A DNA stretch of 29,767 bases from JBBSTY01 sp038235385 (GTDB taxonomy: Bacteria > Actinomycetota > Acidimicrobiia > Acidimicrobiales > Acidimicrobilacustridaceae): contig JBBSTY010000031.1 in NCBI GenBank assembly GCA_038235385.1, forward strand, positions 1 through 29,767, given 5' to 3'. The translations under genes and the position numbers were made by a program. Positions 1 to 8,319 of this stretch are shown piece after piece (position 1 is the first letter of the stretch; each line of letters opens with the position of its first letter). The notes beneath the pieces were generated by a model, which saw only the letters and a program-made list of their open reading frames with translations, searched no databases and was not told the DNA's origin.

Positions 1-2
1 CC

Positions 3-434
3 ACCCTCGCGGTCGAGACCACCGGGGCCCCCACGCCCACCACCCCCGGCGGTGGCGGGGGCGGCGGCGACCCGACACCCCCAACCCCCGCGCCGACCAC
101 CCCTCCGGTCACGCCGGTGTACGTCGAGTTCGGGAACAGCCCCAACAACGCGGTGAACAACTACGACGCCAACGCTCCGGGCTCGCCGAAGCTGTCGTGG
201 CGGGTCGACGGCGAAGCCACCGTCACCGTCGAAGGCCCGAACTTCTCCAGTTCGGCGCCGAGTGCCACCAACCAACCGGTCTGTCCGGTGCCGACTGATG
301 GAGCGGGCCGCTGCTTCTTGAACCCGATCGCTATTGGGTTCCCGGCGACCTTCGCCTACCGCATCACCGTGCGCCAGCCGGGGATCTCGGCTCCACGGGT
401 CCAGCAGGTCGTGCTCGTGATCCGCAAGGACTGA
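3..434 (+). CDS. C-terminal part of a putative exported or surface protein (5' truncated)
   Basis: The reading frame is open to the left edge of the window and ends in TGA, so only the last 143 residues are present. The visible part begins with a low-complexity linker rich in Pro, Thr and Gly that includes a run of seven glycines, which is typical of spacers in secreted or wall-spanning actinobacterial proteins. A compact domain of about 105 residues follows, with alternating hydrophobic strands (WRVDGEATVTVEG, FAYRITVRQPG, VQQVVLVIRKD) and two cysteines that could form a disulfide (CPVPTDGAGRC). This suggests an immunoglobulin-like beta-sandwich, but I do not recognise the family. It converges with the downstream AAA+ gene across a 37-base gap. 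A signal peptide, if any, lies outside the window. Confidence 0.7.
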   Translation, partial: TLAVETTGAPTPTTPGGGGGGGDPTPPTPAPTTPPVTPVYVEFGNSPNNAVNNYDANAPGSPKLSWRVDGEATVTVEGPNFSSSAPSATNQPVCPVPTDGAGRCFLNPIAIGFPATFAYRITVRQPGISAPRVQQVVLVIRKD

Positions 435-471
435 ACCGAGCGAGTTGACAGCGACCGCCGACCCGGGCCGG

Positions 472-1815
472 TCAGGCGTCGGTCGTGACGGTGACGGCGC
501 CGCCGTTGGACGCCGCCGGTGCCATGGTGGCGTCGGGGGGCGGGATCGTCGGGCGTTCGGTGCCGATGATGCTCTGGAGCTTGGTGAAGTAGACCGAGGC
601 GACCCGGTCGATGCTGGCGCGGTCGAGCACGAGCGGGGTCCGCTGGTACTCGCACACCGACCGGAGGATCTTGCACACCTCCTTGGGGAGGTACGGGCGG
701 AGGTCGCCGTCGCCCATCGTGCGGGTCACGTGGCGCAGGTACGCCTCGGCGCCGTTGTCGATCATCACGCCGTAGGTGGCGGCTGCCCGCCCCAGCACCT
801 CGTCGAACTCGTGATCCGCGATCGGAGGGATGAGGATCTTGTTCTGGATGCGCCGGAAGAACGCCTCGTCGCCGAGGGTGTTCGGGTCGAGGTTGGTGGA
901 GAAGACGATCTTGGCATCGAACGGGATCTCGAACTTGAGCCCGTAGCTCAGGGCGAGGTAGTCCACCTTGCGGTCGAGGGGCACGATCCAGCGGTTGAGC
1001 AGCGTCTCGGGGGTGAGCATGTGCTGGCGCCCGAAGTCGTCGATCACGAAGACACCGTTGTTGGCCTGCATCTGCAGCGGCGCGATGTACACCCCGTTCG
1101 ACTGCTCGTAGGTCAGGTCGAGCTGGTTCATCCGCAGCTCGCCGCCGGCGATGACCGCGGGTCGCTGGCACAGGACCCAGCGGGCGTCGAGCTCGGGCGG
1201 CTGGGTGGCGACGGGCCGGTGGACGATGGGATCGAACACCGTGATGATCTGGCTGTCGACCTCGACGGCGCGGGGTACGAGGATGGCGTCCTCGTGGATG
1301 CGGTTGAGCCGCTCGGCGATCGACGACTTGCCGGTGCCGGGCGGGCCGTAGAGGAACATGGCCCCGTCGGCGAGGAGCGCGGGGCCGAGCTCGTCGAGGA
1401 GCCGGTCGTTCACGACCAGGTCGGCGAACGCGTTGCGCATGACCTCCTGGGTGATCTCCGGTGTGGCCCGCTGGGCGAGCACCACGGATCGGTAGTCCGA
1501 GATGCTCACCGGAGCGTGGCCGGCGTAGCGGCACAGGCGCATGCGCTCGTTGGCCTGCTCCTTGCCCGAATCGGTGAGCGTGAGCTGGTAGTCGCGGCCC
1601 TCGAGCCCGAGCACCTCGAGGTACCGGAGGTCGCGCAGCTCCTCGATGACGCCGACCATGAGCTGCGGGCTCAGGCCGAGCCCCTGACCGAGCCGCACCG
1701 ACGAGGTGCGACCCTCGAAGAGCGCGCGACGCAGGGCGAGGTCGTGGACGAGAGAGACCGGGATCCCGAGATCGTCGGTGTGGCGCGGTGAGCGCAGATC
1801 GATTCCCTCGGACAT
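472..1815 (-). CDS. AAA+ ATPase with N-terminal winged-helix-like region
   Basis: The protein has 447 residues. Residues 15-90 look like a winged-helix module (EGRTSSVRLGQGLGLSP, then a hydrophobic helix and LTLTDSGKEQ). The AAA+ core follows, with Walker A GPPGTGKS at 157-164, Walker B VFVIDD at 255-260, a sensor-1 type STN at 306-308 and a likely arginine finger pair at 321-322 (FFRRIQNK). It resembles a widespread family of MoxR-like or chaperone-like predicted ATPases, some of which are annotated as associated with Flp pilus assembly; no pilus gene is visible here, so the substrate is unknown. The start is the ATG preceded by an AAGGGGG ribosome-binding site. The upstream region carries a CTAGG/CCTAG inverted repeat (1838-1855) that could be an operator. 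The gene follows the acyltransferase gene on the same strand after 80 bases. Confidence 0.85.
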   Translation of the reverse strand: MSEGIDLRSPRHTDDLGIPVSLVHDLALRRALFEGRTSSVRLGQGLGLSPQLMVGVIEELRDLRYLEVLGLEGRDYQLTLTDSGKEQANERMRLCRYAGHAPVSISDYRSVVLAQRATPEITQEVMRNAFADLVVNDRLLDELGPALLADGAMFLYGPPGTGKSSIAERLNRIHEDAILVPRAVEVDSQIITVFDPIVHRPVATQPPELDARWVLCQRPAVIAGGELRMNQLDLTYEQSNGVYIAPLQMQANNGVFVIDDFGRQHMLTPETLLNRWIVPLDRKVDYLALSYGLKFEIPFDAKIVFSTNLDPNTLGDEAFFRRIQNKILIPPIADHEFDEVLGRAAATYGVMIDNGAEAYLRHVTRTMGDGDLRPYLPKEVCKILRSVCEYQRTPLVLDRASIDRVASVYFTKLQSIIGTERPTIPPPDATMAPAASNGGAVTVTTDA

Positions 1816-1895
1816 GGACGAGGCCCCCTTGGCTGGACTAGGTCGTTCAGCCTAGGTGGCAGGCCCCAACCGCGCCACGGTTCGTGTCGGGAACC

Positions 1896-4283
1896 TCACG
1901 GAGACGAACGTCTGGGCGCGCAGGTGGCGGTGCTGTCGTTCCAGTCGGCCAGCACGGCCGTGCGGGAGACCTGGGCCAGGACGTTCATGCCCGGGGGGCT
2001 GAAGTGGAGCCCGTCGGGCGCCCGGACGACCACCGGTTCGCCGTCGGCGCCGGGCAGCGTGTCGGTGTAGGAGCCGTCGTCGGCCGCGATCACCCGCCAG
2101 TCGACGAACCCGACGCACGGGTGGCGATCCGGCAGCGCCAGCGCGATGGCGTTCGCCCGGTCGATGCGACCTTCGATCGGGCCGTAGTAGCCCGTGGTCT
2201 GCGCCGGTGGGGCGAGGACCCAGAGCACGAGCGCTCCGCCGCTCTGGGCGATGGTGATCGCCTGGTCGGCCGTGTGCTCCCACACCGCCCACGTCTCGTC
2301 GGTGTCGGGCACCAGCGGAACCCCGAGCAGGGTGAAGGGGGCGCGGCGCTCGTCGTAGCCGCAGCACGACTCGATCACCACGACGTCGGGGTCGAAGCTG
2401 GCCACCCGCTCCTCGAGCTCACCCAGCCACCGCGCCTGGTCGAACAGCAGGCTGGTGCCCGGACCACCGATGGCATCGGTCTCGACGCCGGATTCGTCGA
2501 AGGTGCTGCTGATCACCGGGAACGCCTGGTGGAGGAGCGAGTCGCCGATGAACAGCACCCGCTTCGGCGGCGGCGGCGGCGCCGGCGCAACGGTCGACGC
2601 CGACGACAGGTTGGTGGCGCTCGGCGACGTGATGGGGGGACGGGTGATGACCGGCGTACCGGCGGCATCGGCGGCGATCTCGACGGCGCGGGCATCGGCG
2701 TGGGTGCCGAGGTTGATGGCCACGAGGCCGATTGCGAGCACCCCGACGAGGCACGCCGAGCCCGTGGCCCACGTGAGCCGGACCCGACCCTCGCGGATGG
2801 GGCGCTCCAGCCACCGGTAGGACGCCAGGGCGACGGCGAGGGTGACGCCCACCCGGACGACGACGAGCGCGACGCCGTCGAGGCCGGTGCGCTCGGGCGA
2901 GAGCCACTGGAACAGCGGCCAGTGGTACACGTAGATGCCGTAGCTGATCGTGCCCGCGAACACGAGCGGGCGCCACGACAGCGCGGCGGCCACCGGCCCG
3001 GCCGTGATGGCGCCGAGGACGAGCACGCACGACACGGCGGCGACGAACCAGAGCCCGCCCCGGTAGATCCACTCGTCGGCGGTGGTGACCCGCGCCCAGA
3101 GGAGGGCGGCGACGACGATGGCGACCACCGCGGCCACGGTGATCCACAGGCGCGGTGTGCCGTCGGCGAGCGTCGGGATGGGGGAACGGCGCAGCAGCGG
3201 CCCAGACGGGGCTCCGGACTCGCATGGGGAACCGTCGAGCGCCGGCGGGTCGACGGGGACGACCTCGAGATCGACGGTGGGGTCCGACGACGCCGCAGGG
3301 CCGGCGGCGCCGGTGAGCGGCAGGTCGAGGGCGTTGGCGAGGACCGTGAGCGTCGCTCGGTTGACCGGGTTGGCCAGGCTGGCGAGCGGCGCGTCCTCGG
3401 CCTCCGCGACCTCGACCGCGACCTCGACCGCGGGCTCGGGCTCGGCGGGGGCCGGGGTGGCGCGGCGCGCGGCGCGCCACCACCCTTCGAGGACCAACGC
3501 GAGCAGGACGCCCGCGAGGATCTCGGCCATGCGGGTGATCGACGAGAAGTACACGCGGGAGGTCTCGTTGGCGTCGAAGGTCACGATGGTCGCCACCATC
3601 GAGATGGCCAGCAGCGCACCCATCACGGTGAACCAGATGCGTCGTGACGCCCGCAGGGCGATGAGCGCGGCGACGACGAGCGGGAACAGGACGTAGAACT
3701 GCTCCTCGATGGCCAGCGACCAGTAGTGCAGGATCGGCGACGGTTCCTGGTAACCGGCGGCGTAGGCGTCGCCCGCGAAGAGGAAGCGCCAGTTGGCGAC
3801 GTAGGCGAGCGCGGCCCACACGTCGCCGGGCAGACGGCGGAGCTGGTCGGCGTCGCCTCCGAACGCGGCGAACAGCACGGCGAGCGCGAGGCCGGCCCAG
3901 GCGGCCGGGAGCAGCCGGCGGAAGCGGCGACCCCAGAACCGGCCCATGGCGATGCGCCCGTGGTCGGACCGCTCGGCCAGGATCAGGCTGGTGATCAGGA
4001 ACCCCGACAGCGTGAAGAAGAGCGACACACCGAGGAACCCGCCCGGCAGCCATCCCAGCTCGAGGTGGTAGACGAGGACCCCGATGACGGCGAGTCCCCG
4101 CAGCCCGTCGAGCGCCTTGATGTGCGGGAGCTTGCCGGGCGTTGGCGGGGTGGACGTGGCGGCGAGCGCGGTGGTGGGGCCGGTGGCGGCCGGCTTCGCT
4201 CCCGCGACGGGCGCCTCGCGACCCGACCCGCTGTGAGCGCCGGGTCCGGTGGTGATCGCCTCCGTGTTCGGCGCTACGGCCAT
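1896..4283 (-). CDS. membrane acyltransferase 3 (OafA/YrhL type) fused to an SGNH hydrolase domain
   Basis: The protein has 795 residues. After a disordered Ala/Thr/Pro-rich tail of about 50 residues, an Acyl_transf_3 membrane domain begins at KALDGLRGLAVIGVLVYH (about 56-73), with the candidate catalytic histidine H73 and the typical SLAIEEQFY motif at 189-197. A C-terminal SGNH domain follows, with block I GDS at 580-582 and a DGLHFSPPG segment near the end supplying the Asp-His pair. Such fusions O-acetylate cell-surface sugars or peptidoglycan. A low-complexity insertion rich in Ala, Pro and Glu at about 270-378 separates transmembrane segments and is unusual. The frame stays open upstream to 4757, but that extension lies opposite the real gene at 4337-4804. 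The chosen ATG follows a TACGAT -10 box by 8 bases with no Shine-Dalgarno, which suggests a leaderless message. Confidence 0.9.
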   Translation of the reverse strand: MAVAPNTEAITTGPGAHSGSGREAPVAGAKPAATGPTTALAATSTPPTPGKLPHIKALDGLRGLAVIGVLVYHLELGWLPGGFLGVSLFFTLSGFLITSLILAERSDHGRIAMGRFWGRRFRRLLPAAWAGLALAVLFAAFGGDADQLRRLPGDVWAALAYVANWRFLFAGDAYAAGYQEPSPILHYWSLAIEEQFYVLFPLVVAALIALRASRRIWFTVMGALLAISMVATIVTFDANETSRVYFSSITRMAEILAGVLLALVLEGWWRAARRATPAPAEPEPAVEVAVEVAEAEDAPLASLANPVNRATLTVLANALDLPLTGAAGPAASSDPTVDLEVVPVDPPALDGSPCESGAPSGPLLRRSPIPTLADGTPRLWITVAAVVAIVVAALLWARVTTADEWIYRGGLWFVAAVSCVLVLGAITAGPVAAALSWRPLVFAGTISYGIYVYHWPLFQWLSPERTGLDGVALVVVRVGVTLAVALASYRWLERPIREGRVRLTWATGSACLVGVLAIGLVAINLGTHADARAVEIAADAAGTPVITRPPITSPSATNLSSASTVAPAPPPPPKRVLFIGDSLLHQAFPVISSTFDESGVETDAIGGPGTSLLFDQARWLGELEERVASFDPDVVVIESCCGYDERRAPFTLLGVPLVPDTDETWAVWEHTADQAITIAQSGGALVLWVLAPPAQTTGYYGPIEGRIDRANAIALALPDRHPCVGFVDWRVIAADDGSYTDTLPGADGEPVVVRAPDGLHFSPPGMNVLAQVSRTAVLADWNDSTATCAPRRSSP

Positions 4284-4291
4284 CGCGGTCG

Positions 4292-4297
4292 ATCGTA
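4292..4297 (-). promoter_or_regulatory. -10 box of a leaderless promoter for the acyltransferase gene
   Basis: The minus strand reads TACGAT, then 8 bases, then the ATG at 4283. No Shine-Dalgarno sequence lies in between. The motif and spacing match the TANNNT leaderless promoters known from actinobacteria. Confidence 0.55.
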
Positions 4298-4336
4298 GTG
4301 CGGCCGGCCCGGGGTGCCGTGGCGCCGGAAGGGGCC

Positions 4337-4804
4337 TCAGGCCACCGTCGGCTTCGGGGCACGGGGGCGCCGACGGTGCGCCGACGGTGCCGCCGTGATG
4401 GTCGGAGCGGGCACCCCCTCGAGATCGAAGACCCAACGGGCACCGTCGCGACGCGCCCGCCCCAGCGTGGCACCGGGGATGGAGCGGTCCGAGATGGTCA
4501 CGGGCGAGAACCCGAGGGCGACCGCCTTCTCGGCGACCTTGGCGATGAACCCGACGTGGCCACCGATGGCTCCGGCGGGAGCGAACGCCACCACACCCGT
4601 GCGGACGTCCTCGTCGAGCTGCTCGCGCTCCGCGTCGTCGAGCGCCCATCGCAGCGACGGATCGCCCACCACGGCGACCGTGGCCTCGGGCACCTGAGCC
4701 CGCAGGTCGCGCACGGCGTGGTGGAGCTGCGCGAGCGATGCGGTGGCCCGACGCCACCCGGCGAGGGTGTCGGCGTCGACGATCACCAACAAGCGCTCGA
4801 CCAT
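4337..4804 (-). CDS. small PIN/NYN-like putative nuclease
   Basis: The protein has 155 residues. It opens with a hydrophobic strand ending in acidic residues (LLVIVDADTL, D10 and D12). A second strand ends in an aspartate (ATVAVVGDPS, D48), a helix contains many acidic residues (58-67), and a third strand ends in VTISDRS (D106). This Asp-after-strand layout resembles PIN/NYN ribonuclease folds, though the usual central acidic residue is replaced by GGHVGF, so activity is uncertain. The last 20 residues are basic (HRRRPRAPKP) and could bind nucleic acid. It is divergent from pepF with 81 bases between starts. The ATG is preceded by TAGGGT at a spacing of 7 and has no Shine-Dalgarno. A long plus-strand frame overlaps it but is only the upstream extension of pepF. 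Confidence 0.65.
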   Translation of the reverse strand: MVERLLVIVDADTLAGWRRATASLAQLHHAVRDLRAQVPEATVAVVGDPSLRWALDDAEREQLDEDVRTGVVAFAPAGAIGGHVGFIAKVAEKAVALGFSPVTISDRSIPGATLGRARRDGARWVFDLEGVPAPTITAAPSAHRRRPRAPKPTVA

Positions 4805-4811
4805 GACCCGG

Positions 4812-4817
4812 ACCCTA
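4812..4817 (-). promoter_or_regulatory. -10 box of a leaderless promoter for the PIN/NYN-like gene
   Basis: The minus strand reads TAGGGT, then 7 bases, then ATG at 4804. It lies within the 81-base divergent region shared with pepF. Confidence 0.55.
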
Positions 4818-4872
4818 CCGGAACCCCACCCGGGCGAATCACCCCACAGCGGCCGCCGTCACCACCTGGACC

Positions 4873-4878
4873 TAACCT
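4873..4878 (+). promoter_or_regulatory. -10 box of a leaderless promoter for pepF
   Basis: TAACCT is followed by 7 bases and the ATG at 4886, with no Shine-Dalgarno sequence between. The spacing matches the divergent box at 4812-4817. Confidence 0.55.
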
Positions 4879-4885
4879 CGACGCC

Positions 4886-6745
4886 ATGACCGACACCGCC
4901 GCCGCTGATCTCGATCCCGTCGAAACCGACCTCACCGCCGCTGATGTCGAGTGGGACCTCGACCCGTTGCTGGACGGGGCCACCGTCGAGCAGCTGCTCG
5001 ACCGGGCCGACACCGTCGCCACCGACATCGAGGCGTACCGGGGCCGGGTCGCGGGTCTCGGCGCCGACGAGCTGGTCGCGCTCGTGGGTCTGTTCGCCAC
5101 CTTCCAGACCACGCTCGGTCGGGCCGGCAACTACGCCAGCCTGCGCTACGCCACCGACTCGGTGGACGAGACGCGTGGTGCGCTCATGGCCAAGGTGAGC
5201 GAGCGGGCCACGGCGACCGCCAGCCGCCTCCTGTTCTTCGAGCTCGAGTGGGCCGAGGCGGACGAGGGCCACGTCGACACCGTCCTCACCGACGAACGCC
5301 TGGCGTATGCGGCCCACCACCTCCGCACGATGCGGCGCTACCGCGACCACCTGCTCACCGAGCCCGAGGAGCGCGTCCTCACCGAGACGTCCATGTCGGC
5401 GGCCCCCGCCTGGGTCCGGCTGTTCAACGACCTCACCTCGTCCATCGAGCTCGAGCTCCCGGCATCGCTCGCCGGTGACGCCGACGCGCCTGCCGACCAG
5501 ACGGTCACCGTCGGTCTCGAGCAGGGGCTGTCGATGCTCCAGCACCCCGACCGCGACACCCGGCGCGTCGCCGCCGAAGCCGTCACCGCCGGGCTGGCCC
5601 CAGGGCTGCGCACCCGGGCGTACGTGTTCAACACCCTCCTCCTCGACAAGTCGGTCGAGGACCGCCTGCGGGGCTACCCATCGTGGATCTCGTCGCGCAA
5701 CCTGTCCAACGAGGCGAGCGACGAATCGGTGCAGGCGCTCGTCGATGCGGTGGTGGCCCGCTACGACCTGCCCCAGCGCTGGTACTCGCTCAAGGCCCAG
5801 GTGCTCGGCGTCGACACGCTGGCCGACTACGACCGCATGGCGTCGGTCGCGTCGGACGAATCACGCATCGGGTGGGCCGAGGCCACCGAGGTGGTGCTCG
5901 ACGCCTACGCCAGCTTCTCCCCCGAGCTCGCCGACACCGCCAAGCGGTTCTTCGACGGTCGCTGGATCGACGCGCCCACCCGGCCCGGCAAGCGGCCGGG
6001 CGCGTTCTGCGCGTACACCGTCCCGGATCATCACCCGTATGTGTTCCTCAACTGGACGGGTCGGGCGCGCGACGTCGCCACCCTGGCCCACGAGCTCGGC
6101 CACGGCCTGCACGCCTACCTGGCGCGCGAGCAGGGGGTGTTCCACCAGGCGACCCCGCTGACCCTGGCCGAGACCGCTTCGGTGTTCGGCGAGACGGTCA
6201 CCAACAACGCCCTGCTGGCCACCCTCGACGATCCGGCGGCGCGCTTCGCGCTGCTGGCGTCGACCCTGGAGGACTCGATCGCCACCGTCTTCCGCCAGGT
6301 CGCCATGAACCGCTTCGAAGACGCGGTGCACACCGCCCGGCGCAGCGAGGGCGAGCTGTCGGTGGAGCGCTTCGGCGACGAGTGGGTGGCGTCGCAGCGG
6401 GCGATGTTGGGCGACAGCGTCGAGCTCACCGAGGGCTACCGCACGTGGTGGAGCTACATCCCGCACTTCATCGGCACGCCCGGCTACGTCTACGCCTACG
6501 CGTACGGTCAGTTGCTCGCGCTGTCGGTGTACGCCCGGTACGAGCAGAGCGGCGCCGCCTTCGTGCCCGACTACCTCCGGCTCCTGTCGGCGGGCGGGTC
6601 CCTGTCGCCGGCCGAGCTCGGTCGCATCGTCGACTGCGACCTCGAGGACCCGGCGTTCTGGGACGCCGGTCTCGACATCGTCGCCCGCCAGCTCGACACC
6701 GCCGTCGACGCGGCGCGAGCCGCCGGCCACCGCCTCGACGGCTGA
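4886..6745 (+). CDS. pepF: oligoendopeptidase F family zinc metallopeptidase (M3B)
   Basis: The protein has 619 residues, normal for the family, and has no signal peptide, so it is probably cytosolic and degrades short peptides. The zinc site is clear: HELGH at 402-406 with two zinc histidines and the catalytic Glu403, and LAETASVFGE with the probable third ligand Glu429. Other M3B features include the WTGRARDVATLAHELGH context and a Tyr-rich segment near the C-terminus (YVYAYAYGQL) that shapes the active site. The frame continues upstream to 4298, but that part overlaps the real minus-strand gene and has no domain match. The ATG at 4886 is supported by the -10 box seven bases upstream and by the N-terminus MTDTAAADLDPVE, which leads directly into the PepF N-terminal region. 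Confidence 0.93.
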   Translation: MTDTAAADLDPVETDLTAADVEWDLDPLLDGATVEQLLDRADTVATDIEAYRGRVAGLGADELVALVGLFATFQTTLGRAGNYASLRYATDSVDETRGALMAKVSERATATASRLLFFELEWAEADEGHVDTVLTDERLAYAAHHLRTMRRYRDHLLTEPEERVLTETSMSAAPAWVRLFNDLTSSIELELPASLAGDADAPADQTVTVGLEQGLSMLQHPDRDTRRVAAEAVTAGLAPGLRTRAYVFNTLLLDKSVEDRLRGYPSWISSRNLSNEASDESVQALVDAVVARYDLPQRWYSLKAQVLGVDTLADYDRMASVASDESRIGWAEATEVVLDAYASFSPELADTAKRFFDGRWIDAPTRPGKRPGAFCAYTVPDHHPYVFLNWTGRARDVATLAHELGHGLHAYLAREQGVFHQATPLTLAETASVFGETVTNNALLATLDDPAARFALLASTLEDSIATVFRQVAMNRFEDAVHTARRSEGELSVERFGDEWVASQRAMLGDSVELTEGYRTWWSYIPHFIGTPGYVYAYAYGQLLALSVYARYEQSGAAFVPDYLRLLSAGGSLSPAELGRIVDCDLEDPAFWDAGLDIVARQLDTAVDAARAAGHRLDG

Positions 6746-6850
6746 TCGCGGCGTCGGGATGCGATGTCTCGTCGTCGGGTGCGGTCTGGCAACATCGGCG
6801 CCACGATCGTCGTGGGGACCTGGCGATCGGTACGCACATCAGGGGGATCC

Positions 6851-7330
6851 ATGAGCCATCCGAGCGCCGAGGTGCGCGCCGCCGTCGACCGCTACCTCGA
6901 GCTGCGTGCTCGCATCGAGGCGGGCGACGGCATGTGGACCGATCTCGCCGATCTGTTCACCGACGACGTCGTCTACATCGATCCGGCGTGGGGTCGCATC
7001 CAGGGCGTCGACGAGGTCCGGGCGTTCATGGACGAATCCATGCGCGGCCTCGAGGACTGGAACTTCCCGGTCGAGTACACCGCCATCGACGGCGACACCG
7101 TGGTCGTCAAGTGGACCCAGCAGCTCCCCGGCACCCGCCCCGACGGCTCCCGCTACGAGCAGTCGGGGTACTCGACGCTGGTGTACGCCGGCGAGGGGCG
7201 GTTCTCCTACGAGGAGGACATCTTGAACATGGCCCACGTGCTCGAGGACCTCAAGGCGTCGCGGTGGAGGCCGGGTGAGGGGTTCGTGCTCCCTCCCTCG
7301 CACCCGAACCGGGCCTTCCACCGCCCATGA
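6851..7330 (+). CDS. SnoaL-like / NTF2-fold protein
   Basis: The protein has 159 residues with the SnoaL-like cone-shaped alpha+beta layout: an N-terminal helix with RYLELRARIEAGD, then LADLFTDDVVYIDPAWG, a hinge GVDEVRAFMDESM, and beta strands such as DTVVVKWTQQLPG. Family members act as small isomerases or hydrolases or are ligand-binding proteins. The substrate cannot be read from the sequence. An in-frame start exists 29 codons upstream, but the ATG at 6851 has a strong AGGGGG Shine-Dalgarno and begins the conserved region. Its stop overlaps the start of the thioesterase gene (ATGA), so the two are probably translationally coupled and related in function, perhaps in lipid or CoA-ester metabolism. 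Confidence 0.85.
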   Translation: MSHPSAEVRAAVDRYLELRARIEAGDGMWTDLADLFTDDVVYIDPAWGRIQGVDEVRAFMDESMRGLEDWNFPVEYTAIDGDTVVVKWTQQLPGTRPDGSRYEQSGYSTLVYAGEGRFSYEEDILNMAHVLEDLKASRWRPGEGFVLPPSHPNRAFHRP

Positions 7331-8289
7331 GCTCCGACGCCGGCACCGCGCCGAGCCTGGGCACCGGCCCGGACCCCGACCTCCCACCGGAGGTCGTCGA
7401 GGCCATCGACGCCCTGCCGTCCGACGACGAGATCGTCGACGGTCCCGACTCGGTCGACCGGTTGATCGGTGTGCTCGACCTCGAGCCGGCCGGCGCCGAC
7501 CGCTTCCGCGCCGCCAACGGCCAGATGACACCGGGCGAACGCCTCTTCGGCGGTCAGGTGGCGGCCCAGGCGCTGCATGCGGCGTCGGCCACCGTCGATC
7601 CCGAGCACGCCGCCCACTCGATGCACGCGTACTTCGTGCGCCCCGGTCGCAACGGGACGCCCATCGACCTCGAGGTCGAGCGCACCCGTGACGGTCGGTC
7701 GTTCACCACCCGCCGGGTGCTGGCCCGGCAGGGCGACGAGACGATCTTCGAGATGTCGGCGTCGTTCCATCGCAGCGAGGACGGGCGTGAGTACCAACTC
7801 GGCATGGCCTCGGGCGTCCCCGACCCCGAGGACGCCCCCGCACGGATGATGTTCATGCCCGAGTCGATGCGCTCGCGCCTGCCGATGGAGATGCGTGAGG
7901 TCGGCGCCCCCGAACCCGACGAGCACGGGTGGTACCCGTCGACCCGCCGGGCGTGGATGCGCATCAAGCGGCCCATCGGCGACGACCCGGTGCTGCACCA
8001 GTCGTTGCTCGCCTACCTCTCCGACATGGGCGCCATGTTCGGCGCGCTGGCCCCACCGGCCGACGGCGGCCGCCCGGAGTTCCTGATGGGCGCCAGCCTC
8101 GATCACGCCCTCTGGTTCCACCGGCCGATGCGGGTGGACGAGTGGTTCCTCTACGACCTCCACGCCGTGTCCAACGCCGGCTCCCGCGGCCTGGCCCGCG
8201 GCACCATGCACAGCCACGACGGGACCCTCGGCGTGTCGGTCGCCCAGGAGGCCCTCCTCCGCCTGGCTCCTCCGAGGCAGGACCCCTGA
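7327..8289 (+). CDS. tesB: acyl-CoA thioesterase II (TesB-like)
   Basis: The protein has 320 residues with two tandem hot-dog domains, as in TesB. It hydrolyses acyl-CoA to free fatty acid and CoA in the cytosol. Domain 1 shows LFGGQVAAQAL and SMHAYFVRPGR. Domain 2 shows the catalytic set of the family: Asp259 in SLDHALWFHRP, a Ser in AGSRGLARG, and Gln307 in SVAQEALLR. The first 35 residues are a Pro/Asp-rich extension not found in the E. coli enzyme. The ATG overlaps the stop of the SnoaL-like gene. The gene converges on the anti-sigma factor gene with 30 bases between stops. Confidence 0.92.
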   Translation: MSSDAGTAPSLGTGPDPDLPPEVVEAIDALPSDDEIVDGPDSVDRLIGVLDLEPAGADRFRAANGQMTPGERLFGGQVAAQALHAASATVDPEHAAHSMHAYFVRPGRNGTPIDLEVERTRDGRSFTTRRVLARQGDETIFEMSASFHRSEDGREYQLGMASGVPDPEDAPARMMFMPESMRSRLPMEMREVGAPEPDEHGWYPSTRRAWMRIKRPIGDDPVLHQSLLAYLSDMGAMFGALAPPADGGRPEFLMGASLDHALWFHRPMRVDEWFLYDLHAVSNAGSRGLARGTMHSHDGTLGVSVAQEALLRLAPPRQDP

Positions 8290-8319
8290 GCATCCCGGCA
8301 ACCGACGGGACGCGATCGG

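Noticed and set aside
445..1791. Long plus-strand frame opposite the AAA+ ATPase gene
   Set aside because: It is a high-GC shadow rich in Val/Asp/Glu/Arg with no motif, while the minus frame contains Walker A, Walker B and sensor residues.
1884..3647. 587-codon plus-strand frame opposite the acyltransferase
   Set aside because: It consists mostly of Arg/Gly/Asp/Glu low-complexity sequence. The minus frame has clear membrane helices and SGNH motifs.
4298..4885. N-terminal extension of pepF
   Set aside because: It overlaps the PIN/NYN-like gene on the other strand, has no domain match, and the -10 box and ATG at 4886 give a normal-length enzyme.
6801..6815. CCACGA-TCG-TCGTGG inverted repeat before the SnoaL-like gene
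   Set aside because: A six-base stem is expected often in sequence this GC-rich, and nothing else marks it as an operator or terminator.
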